This document shows positions 56,199-64,000 of a stretch of 64,000 bases of DNA, piece by piece (position 1 is the first letter of the stretch; the number at the start of each line of letters is the position of its first letter). The notes beneath the pieces were generated by a model. That model was not told where the DNA came from. It worked only from the letters and a program-made list of their open reading frames with translations, and searched no databases. The stretch is from Selaginella moellendorffii (Eukaryota > Streptophyta > Lycopodiopsida > Selaginellales > Selaginellaceae), in NCBI RefSeq assembly GCF_000143415.4, contig NW_003314301.1, positions 1,548,314 to 1,612,313 of the forward strand, written 5' to 3'. Made by a program: the position numbers and the translations under genes.

Positions 56199-57571
56199 TG
56201 TGAGACACAAAATCCCTAGGCCCCAAAGTGGAGCCGAAAGGGTGCCACGTGGTAGTGGCCAAAGCGAAAGCCAAACGAACGTAACACGTTTAGACTAAAA
56301 GCTCTGACTTGAAAAGGTCGAAAGTGGGAGTGGAACTCCCAATGAAGTGCTCGAGGAATGAGCACGAAGCGAGTAATAAGCGAGGCTCCAAAAGGGGACC
56401 CAAAAGGACCAACATATGACACGTGGAAGTGTCCGAGATGGACCCGAGTTGGAGTCTGAAGTGGAGTCCAAAGTGGAGTCCGAGAAGGACCCTGAGATGG
56501 AGTCCGAGGTGGAGTCCGAGGTGGACTCGAGATGGACCCGAGATGGAGTTCGATATGGAGTCTGAGATGGAGTCCGAGGTGGAGTCTGAGGTGGACCCGA
56601 GATGGAGTCCGAGATGGACCCGAGATGGACCCGAGATGGAGTCCGAGATGGACCCGAGGTGGAGTCTGAGATGAGTCCGAGATGGAGTCCGAGATGGACC
56701 CGAGATGGAGTCCGAGATGGAGTCCGAGATGGACCCAAGATGGAGTCCGAGATGGACCCGAGATGGAGTCCGAAGTCGAGACCGAGACTGGGACCGAGAC
56801 CGGAACCAAGACCAAGACTGAGATCAGGACCGAGACCGAGACCAAGGCCGAGGCCGAAACCGAGCCTGAGCCTGAGTCCGAGTCCGAGTCCGAGTCCGAG
56901 TCCGAGTCTGAGAGGGTGAAAGCCCAAAGCATTCGTCTCCCAGACCCTGGGGGGTTTGGTGAGCTCCAAAAGTATAATAGGGGGAGGACTGCAGTAGAGC
57001 CAGTTTGGCCAGGAAAGGCCAGTTTGGCCCAGCAAGGCCGGACCCAGTGTTGGGTGATGAGCTGCCCACTGGGAAGTCCAAGACTAGAGTGAACACAAAC
57101 TGACAAGCGGGGTAGCTTGGTGAAGTGTTCAAGAGCTGGCTTTAGTTCCCCCGGGAGATCGACTGGCCGATGCTCCCAGTCCAAGTGTGGGTGGCACTAC
57201 CTACTTGGATACCTGTCATGGCTCAACGGAACCTCGCTCTATGCCCATGGCTAAAGCACCTAAAGGCGAAAGGCGGGGAGAGTACCTATGAGGCTTGCGT
57301 AAGGCCACGGTGTTCCGAAATGTTGTCCCAAAGTCCCAGACTATGGAAAGGAAGAGGAGTAGCCCTCTGGTGTGGTGACAAAGGACACGGTCACCCAGTG
57401 AGGAAGTCCCAGAGGACAGTTGGACTTAGAGGTCGGGCCTGCAAGCCTTGATCCAGTGGCAGTGTTGGTGAAAACAGCCATCGACAGAGAGGGACTTGGT
57501 GGGGACCGGAAAAGAGATATTGGGGAAGGTTATTCCCTAAGTCTGCGAGCATCCTAAGGATGCTAAGGAGT
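56199..57571. mobile_element. Solo LTR-like insertion, copy 2, 3'-truncated
   Basis: Starts TGTGAGACACAAAATCCC exactly like copy 1 and follows it until GGATGCTAAGGAG (57570), after which copy 1's last 330 bases are missing. The gypsy host resumes only in mid reverse transcriptase, so one deletion removed both the end of this copy and adjacent host sequence. Same orientation as copy 1. Confidence 0.75.
56428..56912. repeat. Minisatellite in copy 2
   Basis: GATGGAGTCCGAGATGGACC-type units, longer than in copy 1, followed by GACCGAGACC and GAGTCCGAGTCC hexamer arrays near 56775-56910. The different unit number between copies shows expansion or contraction after duplication. Confidence 0.85.
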
Positions 57572-58409
57572 ATTTTTTGTATATTGTTTAGTTTGTACGA
57601 GTTCTTGGTGATATCATTCGGTTTGAATAATGGTCTAGCGACTTTCTAGTGAATGATAGATGAGGTTCTTTGTGATATGCCATAAGTGATTGCTAACTTC
57701 ATTGATGATGTTTTGATCCACTCAGAGAGGATGTGGTAGGAACACGTTTATAATGTTCTTAAAGTGTTGGATCAGCTACAGAAAGTTGGTTTAAAGTTGA
57801 AACAGTCAAAGTGTGTGTTTAGGTCCAAAGACACGACTTATTTTGGGTACCATATTTCTCATGAGGGTTTGCAAGTTGATCTTGACAAATTTATGGCTAT
57901 TCTAAAGTTCCCTACTCCAAAATATGTGAATGATGTGCAATGATGTTTCATTTGGTCTAAAGAGCTATTAATGACTCTTTCAATTTTGGTGTATCCTAAC
58001 TACACTTGACCTTTCATTTTGCGCGTGGATACTTTTGATATTTATCTTGGAAGTATATTGATACAAAAGAGCCCAAATGTGTTTGATCAACACTATCCTA
58101 TTGCATATATAAACCATATATTATAACTAGTAGAGGCGAACTACTCCATGATAGAGAAAGAGTGTTTATCAGTAGTCTGGGGTTTTGGGAAGTTGAACCG
58201 CAAGTTTATAAGGTTTGGCATGACATCTAGCAGGCCGATCCTCCAAATATTGTATATATGTAATGGTTGAAAAGATTCATACAAAAGGATCGGGAACAAT
58301 TCGTACCACCTATAGATCCATCGATGCCTCCTCCTAATATTCCTCTAGATCCTGGCCCATCTATGAAAAAACTTTGATAGTCTTCTATCATTTTGAGAGG
58401 AGGAGATGA

Positions 58410-58583
58410 TGTGAGGTCCAAATGTATAGCTATGATGTTGTATACTAATATTAGCATAATGAGATTTTAGTAGCCATCTGATTAATTTCAATCTAGACCA
58501 CTCGCTCCTGTATATAAGATAGGGTTTTTAAACTAATTGATATGCATATTTTTTGTATTCCCTTTCTATATTCCATGCACTCA
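58410..58583 (+). repeat. 3' LTR of the Ty3/gypsy element
   Basis: TGTGAGGTCCAAATGTATAG through TTCCATGCACTCA, directly after the purine tract. Shares TACTAATATTAGCATAATG and TTTTTTGTATTCCCTT with the 5' LTR. Confidence 0.87.
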
Positions 58584-58959
58584 TAGTAGAGATTTCTTAT
58601 CTATAATTTAAAGATTTATTGCATTCTAAGTTTGCTAGAACTTTAAATAAAATAAGAATTTTTTATAGAAAATCCACCTTAAATCCATACTATGTGCTTT
58701 CTGGCTTTTAAATATCTATTATAATTTTAAAATTATTAAGCTTGAATTAAGATTTCTTAGCAATACCATATATAGTTGTTAATGTAAGCATGGTGTATAT
58801 TCTTATTAAGTTAGTAATTCAAGGGCTAAAAGATGCAATAATTGTACTATTGCACAACACAACCAAACCAAAAGATAAAAATAAAGATATATAAATATTA
58901 TTGTAAAGAGAACAGTTGCAAGTATATGAAATGAAAAAGTATGTCTTTCTTGTAATTAT

Positions 58960-59290
58960 ATAATAAGTCTGGTTCAACAAAAAACTAGACTTACCTTGTC
59001 ACACTGAGATGCCCACTCACCTTGGCACCTCGCCCACTTGCCTACCTCATCTACTCACACACTTGCTGTCACAGGCAAGCTCTATTTGACAGTGAACCAA
59101 ACATGCCTAGTCTCACCTACCTCACCAGCCTTGGCATCTCACTTGCCCACCCACTCACCCAGCCTACTGCACCTGTGGCAAGTCTAGTTTGCTGTAAAAT
59201 TGGACTTGCCTAATCCTCATCCAACTGTGGTGTTACTAGGCAAGTTCAGCTCAATAGTGAATTGGATATACTCAATTGCACCAGGCACAA
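58960..59290. repeat. Degenerate repeats of a GGCAAGTC...GACTTGCC unit
   Basis: Four related stretches (starting near 58965, 59072, 59178 and 59235) share the outline AAGTCTAGTTT, about 8 bases, then ATTGGACTTGCC. Each is an imperfect inverted repeat, for example GGCAAGTCTAG paired with ATTGGACTTGCC. Between them the sequence is rich in CTCACCTACCT and CACTTGCC. Confidence 0.5.
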
Positions 59291-59964
59291 ATGCTTGCCT
59301 CACCTACCTTGACACCTCATATGTCCACCACTTGCCTCTTTACCATTGCACTTGTAGTGCTTTTTAGCATTTGTGGTTCATTGTTGAGAAAAAAGTTTAT
59401 ACATCATTATAATGCATGTAGTTTTCACCTTTTATCTTATGGTGATTTACCATAAAATAACTACAAAATAGAATGTAAACCTTTGGCCACATATCTAAGA
59501 GCAGCAAAACAAAACTTAAGGTTTAAAGTTTTGGGCCATTAAATGATAGAACAAGGCTAAACTTTTGCACATATAGCCAAGGAGCAAAGGAACCAAAACA
59601 TGGAAGGACTTCTGAGTGTACAGCCTAAGGAGTAAAGGGATAAAAGCACAAAATGACATTAGAATAATCTTAGAGCATCTAAATTTCCTAATGCCAAAGT
59701 TAATAAGCAAAATGGAGCTAAATATAGTTTAGCATAATTTTAATATATTCCAAAAAAAAAACTTAATCACAAAAACTTACTAAGTATGGAATGACATTAG
59801 ATGTAGGAAGAATACCATCTTATTTAAAACAATCTCTACATTCCTTTTGCTAAGATATGCCTTACTACCAAATCTATTGTAGTTTGGAGGCTGATAGAAC
59901 AATAGATTTGCCAGAGAGCATTGCCACAAATCCCCGAGCAAAGCTGATGCTGACTTGCCCATCT

Positions 59965-60110
59965 ATGTAGACATCACTCTGAAAAACTTGTCAGTGAATC
60001 TCGTTGAGGGACTCTTTTAGAGAATTGGAGCTGCCTGTCCTCAACTAAGAAACCTTGTAGCTTGTTCCCTCGTGTTTGAAGATGCTGCATCTCTTGATCG
60101 ACTTTCATGT
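59965..60110 (+). pseudogene. Possible leucine-rich-repeat gene relic
   Basis: One frame reads DITLKNLSVNLVEGLF, a stop, then RIGAACPQLRNLVACSLVFE. The CPQLRNL spacing resembles F-box/LRR repeats. It is short and interrupted, so the identification is weak. Confidence 0.25.
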
Positions 60111-60479
60111 CCCACACTCAATCCATGACATCGCAAAATACATGATATGCATGTTGATCGGTCACGCAAATTCCAACCTTTGGAAAAACTTCAATGTCGT
60201 AGAGCTAGCTTCCACACTTTTGCCATCAGGCACTACACAGTCGCTACTTGCCGATGCTGTTTGGTCCTACTGCCACTGCTTGGTGCCGTTGCTTGGTGGT
60301 GCTGCCACTTGGTGACTCTGGTGCTGCTGCAGGACCTTGGAGCACCAGTTGTGCTGCCGCTGCTGGAGCTCGAGCCTACCGCCTAAATCCCATTTGTGCT
60401 GTGCCCACCCTCGCCGCCTTCCATGCCCTGGTCGCCCTCGTGGCTGCCATAGTCGCGCTGTGCCTCTCCTGCCCTGCTG

Positions 60480-60593
60480 ACGCATTTTGCAGAGCTCGTC
60501 CTTGACATTCTCGCTTACCTCCGGTGTTTTCACTGCTCTACCAAACCAATTTTCTGGATCACGTAGAAACACGACCAGAGGTTTACAAGTCAC
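60480..60593 (-). pseudogene. Duplicated fragment of the adjacent AAA ATPase gene
   Basis: The minus strand reads LVVFLRDPENWFGRAVKTPE followed by VSENVKDELCKM. The intact gene has [20 protein letters not shown] followed by a helix ending KLDML at about 62840-62940. The fragment lies 255 bases beyond the stop of that gene, in the same orientation, and leads into unrelated GC-rich sequence. Confidence 0.65.
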
Positions 60594-60848
60594 TGAAAGC
60601 TGCTCAACAAAGAGAAGTTACTAAGATAGAAAATTTACCTCTTGCAAAGCATTAATTCTGGTGCAATAGCTAATGATTCAATTTCTCCACCTTTTCCTGT
60701 TGTTGTTCTTTCCTTTTCAGAGTAATCTTCATCATCACAGTACAGGAGATTCTTCCATATCATTGCTAATCTTCACAATCACTTGCATTTGTCATTCATT
60801 TATTATAGTTTACATATGTAATGTTATATTCTATTCACATGAATTAAT

Positions 60849-63800
60849 TTAAATGAAATAAGATGGTGCCTTTGGTTTACGCTTCTGGTAGACGCCATTG
60901 ACGATCTCCATGTCTTTCTCCTTAACTTCACCATATTGCTGGTTCCAGGCCTCGAGTTGAGTATTAACAAAGCGCGCCGTGGGGCAAACCTGCAACAACC
61001 AAACTCTCATGGTTAACTTTCTAGTCAACTCAAAAGTCAAACCTTGCACATTGACTTCTTAAAGTCATCCACACACAAGGGTCGAATTTCCACATCATCA
61101 TTTACTTTCTCGTTGAGCTGCAAAGATTTTGGAAAGTTTGAGAGAGTAAGAGTCAAAGTTGTAACTACCTCAGCTTCCTTGGCCAGAAGCTCCCGCACTG
61201 GCACGTAAGCAGCTGCAGTACATAAGTTCTATATACATGGCGATACAATTAGAGGTGTAATCAAGTAAAGATTTTACCTTTAAGTCACTTCCTGAGTATC
61301 CCGTTGTTAAACGGCCCAGCTCCTCCAAATCAAACTTGTTGTCCAGCTTCTCGCCTTCCAACAAAACCTTGAGGATTTCCACGCGGCTTGACCTCTTCGG
61401 GAGACTGATCAAGATCCTGAATCGACGGAGATTACAGATAGTTGCAACGGGGCAAGCTAAGATCAGTATTACCTTCTGGGGAGACGCCGAATGACAGCTT
61501 CGTCAAGCCTATTCGTGGCTGCCAAAAGCATAACTCTCTTGTCATCTTTGGTACGAAGGCCATCCCACGCTGTCATGAACTCGTTCTTGACGCTGCGAGA
61601 GGTTTCATCCTCATTTAGCTCGCCTCTTGCTCCTAAAATGCTGTCCACTTCATCCACAAAGATAATCGTGGGTGCGAGCTTCTCTGCCAGTGTGAAGACT
61701 GCCTTGGCCAACTTTTCGGCTTCACCGTACCACTGTGATGATAGTCAAGATCAAACGCTAAAATATAAACACTTGTACCATTGAGCTGATTGTTGAGCTT
61801 GTGATGCTGATGAATGCCGTGTTTGCTTCCGAGGCAATGGCCTTTGCAATGTGTGTCTTTCCCGTTCCTGGAGGCCCAAACAAGAGCATTCCCCGGCAAG
61901 GCTGGAAGTTTTTGGAGTGTGAGAAGCTTTCACATATGTAATGAACTTGGATTACCTTGAGTAAATTTCCTTTGCTAAATAGCTTTGGCCTTGTCAAAGG
62001 AAGGATCAGAAGCTCTTGTAGTGTGGCTTTTACTTTTTTCAAGCCGCCGACATTTCTGAACGACAGTCCAGTCTCGCCAGCAGCAATCACACACGGCAAA
62101 AGCATTGTTTCGTACTCGTCGTACGTTATCTGCATATGCCCTATCCAATGTTAGCTTAGAGAATGAACATTGGCCACTGCTTACATTTCTTAAGATCTTA
62201 GTCGTTGTATTCTTTGATATCTCCAATTTGTCAACAGATAACTGGAGACTGATCATCAAATCAAAGTGAGAGAAATCTAAGTCATCAAAGAACTAAATCC
62301 AATACCTTTCTAAGGATAAGGAAGTTCCGGTTGAGCCTTTGGATGCTGAATCCAAAGCTTGGGAAATGTGGATGTTTAGAGTGTGCCCTACGATCCTCTC
62401 AGCCTCTGCAAAGTTTAAACACAACGTTACCCGGGTCTACTAAATTTAGAGTGACCTGACCCTTATCAGTGAGAGAAACCCCATGTGGGATCTTGAGATC
62501 TTTAACGCCTTTGCATTCCCAGTTGAAAAGATCAAGCACCTCCTCAATCTTTTTAGTGTTTGTTTTAGATCTATACATGGCAGAGTCACTCTTAAGCTCA
62601 TCTTGCCACTTTTGAAGCATATCCTTGTCCTGGAATTACAAACATAGGCCATAGCTTGAAGCTACAGTGGTTTGAGGATTGGGTTGAAGAGTTCTTACCT
62701 TTGGTGGAACAATCTTCACCTTGTTCTCGAATAAGCTGTAAATGTCTTCAAGGTAATAACCTGTGTGCTCCGGGTGTCGGGTGGACTTGTTCTCAACGTT
62801 AATCCTCGATGCAATGAGTACTATACCACCCGAGAGCATGTCTAGCTTATCCTGCAGTTTCTCAAGGAACTCTTTCCTCTGTGTTATTGCCACAGCTCTC
62901 CGAAACCAGTCTTCCGGATCAGGAAAGTACACCACCAGCCGTGTGCACCTCTCTAAAACCTTCATAAGCGGGAGCATTACAAGATTTGCAAAACAAATCT
63001 AGAAACTTGTACCATTTGTAGATGATTGATGACGTTGCAGCAAGAATCACAGGACAATTGAAGCTCCTCAGCTGCTTGAAAACAAATCTATCAAAACTTG
63101 CAAACAAAACGTTTTACGTACGTCTACAATAGGTAACACAGCTCGTAGATTCGAATTTTACAGCGACCATGCTGCTTCTCGAAAAGACCACCGAACCCAA
63201 TTGTCCGTTTTTCAAGTTATGTCTATCAGTCCAGTAAACCATGTAGTGAAGTGATGTAACTAAGTAGAAGTTTTACCTCTCAGGATCGTTGCTTCCCACG
63301 AACTTGACATAATCTCCGCTCTGGATTAATTGGGGCTTGTCCTAGAGTCGAATATTCAACTGTAAGCAATCTCAGTTGGTTTATGAAATCACGCACCTTC
63401 GACTTTACAAATGCTTCATCGATTTCATCGTTTTCTTGCCCGTCGGCATCATCAGCCTTGTTCTTCTATTTAAAGTTTCCAAGATTATAGAAGTTCTAGC
63501 AGAAACGATGCAAACGATGCTTACTATCTTATAAGGTGACAACAGATTCCCGTAGAGAGAAAGAAACGAAGCATTGAGATCCTTGGCCACAGCCATGGCC
63601 AGAGTCTCTTGATAGATCTCCGACCCTGCAGAACAAAGGATTCATGAAAAGGGGTTTCCTTGTCTAGAGATTCCTTGCCTGGTGGTCCATGCAAAGCAAT
63701 CCTTGGGCTGGTGGAGTCTAGGACTTTCATCCTTTTCATCAACTCAGGATGCTGCAAATGAGCAGTGGCGCAATGGACGACCATATCTCGAGTTTCTTGG

Positions 63801-64000
63801 CTGCCAGCAACCGTAAGTTCTAGCCAGAACAAAAGTATAGCTTACTCAAGGTAGTAAGGAAAACCATCCAGTGACACTGTAAGATCAGTGCTTTTGATGA
63901 GCCTATCCTCCCATTCCTTTGATGGTGGATCAGTGTTTTTGGCGTCCAATTGCTTTGGTGGTGGATCAGTGTTCTTGGCCTCCAATTCCTTTGGTGGTGG
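60849..64000 (-). CDS. AAA-type ATPase, MSP1/ATAD1-like plant family (5' end missing)
   Basis: Many exons on the minus strand; the gene enters from beyond 64000 and stops at 60849. N-terminal blocks: [67 protein letters not shown]. The AAA core has [20 protein letters not shown], Walker [21 protein letters not shown], Walker [17 protein letters not shown], sensor [20 protein letters not shown] and the following [10 protein letters not shown]. The C-terminal part includes [13 protein letters not shown] and [14 protein letters not shown]. Large Arabidopsis proteins such as At4g02480 share this layout of an FHA-less N region plus one AAA module close to ATAD1/Msp1; role probably in organelle-membrane protein quality control, by inference. 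The usual TNRPFDLDEAV reads TNRLDEAV, a three-residue gap. Confidence 0.87.
63906..64000 (-). repeat. Coding tandem repeat in the ATPase gene (about 45-bp unit)
   Basis: GGTGGATCAGTGTT..TTGGC..CCAATT..TTTGGTGGT recurs from 63920 and 63962 and continues past the edge. On the minus strand it encodes repeats of the type [12 protein letters not shown] Pro/Asp/Lys-rich spacer before the conserved domain; copy number is unknown because the window ends. Confidence 0.75.

Larger units (their letters stand above)
52932..58583 (+). mobile_element. Deleted Ty3/gypsy LTR retrotransposon with nested insertions
   Basis: Two 174-base LTRs (52932-53105 and 58410-58583) flank the element. A purine-rich tract, GAGAGGAGGAGATGA, directly precedes the 3' LTR. 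Internal sequence in order: gag (VWLEFFHGNPRDDMYHWFD at about 53405, AFALATFDNALHLAQHYE at 53818), protease (LIDTGLSLSSI at 54320; LILGMD near 56133), reverse transcriptase from mid-domain (FIDDVLIHSERM at 57695) and RNase H (EANYSMIEKECLSVVWGF at 58130). Stops are frequent, integrase is absent, and the first half of reverse transcriptase is lost. CATAG precedes the 5' LTR (52927-52931) and also occurs at 58582-58586, a possible target duplication overlapping the LTR end. The element is dead. Confidence 0.85.
58584..60848. other. AT-rich intergenic region with repeat and gene fragments
   Basis: No intact gene is seen. It contains inverted-repeat units at about 58960-59290, a possible leucine-rich-repeat relic near 59965-60110, a GC-rich patch with CTG/GCC triplets at 60240-60500, and a fragment of the downstream ATPase gene at 60480-60593. 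Confidence 0.5.

Noticed and set aside
56216-57184. 322-codon minus-strand frame rich in GLGLGL / SDSDSD repeats
   Set aside because: Produced by reading the minisatellite of the LTR insertion; repeat period is a multiple of three, so all frames stay open.

Overview
The window is nuclear DNA of a land plant. Genes are densely packed, exons are short, and most introns are only about 45 to 100 bases with GT-AG ends. The gene set is plant-like: PPR proteins, an NB-ARC protein, an STP sugar transporter, a trihelix factor, a BONZAI-type copine and a TENA-HAD thiamine enzyme. The very short introns and gene-rich blocks split by AT-rich transposon islands resemble a lycophyte such as Selaginella moellendorffii. 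That placement is an inference from style, not a database match.

Bases 1-11338 hold the end of a PPR gene, a CreA-family gene, an F-box gene, a two-exon NB-ARC plus armadillo-repeat gene, a small SAM methyltransferase, and an STP transporter preceded by a 5'-truncated copy. Bases 11339-14343 are AT-rich with decayed repeats. Bases 14344-26094 hold SMC1 (cohesin), an RPAP2/RTR1-type phosphatase, EMC10, a complex I ESSS-like subunit, a TraB-family gene with an in-frame TGA, and a serine-rich membrane protein of unknown function. After a short repeat island, bases 26974-49316 carry an intronless PPR gene, a WAV2-like hydrolase, eIF2B-alpha, a secreted propeller-like protein, a small protein with securin-like degrons, a COR27/28-like gene, tRNA-Gly(GCC), a TENA-HAD enzyme, a trihelix factor, cytochrome c1, ATG16 and a copine interrupted by a 100-N assembly gap.

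Bases 49317-60848 are an AT-rich island. It contains a decayed PPR gene and a deleted Ty3/gypsy element with 174-bp LTRs, into which two copies of a second, 1.6-kb LTR-like sequence have inserted. It also holds a duplicated fragment of the neighbouring ATPase gene. Bases 60849-64000 hold the 3' part of an AAA ATPase gene that runs off the right edge.

Most genes are unrelated housekeeping genes, as is usual in a plant genome. Two pairs touch on one process: SMC1 with the candidate securin (chromosome cohesion and its release), and cytochrome c1 with the complex I subunit (respiratory chain). Several neighbours are divergent and share very short intergenic promoters. The most noteworthy items are the securin-like gene, the NB-ARC-armadillo fusion, the nested solo LTR with an intact target-site duplication, the in-frame stop in TraB, a GC-AG intron in the transporter, the duplicated start-codon context that makes an upstream ORF, and a 23-nt near-perfect hairpin inside a segment bounded by duplicated promoter sequence.
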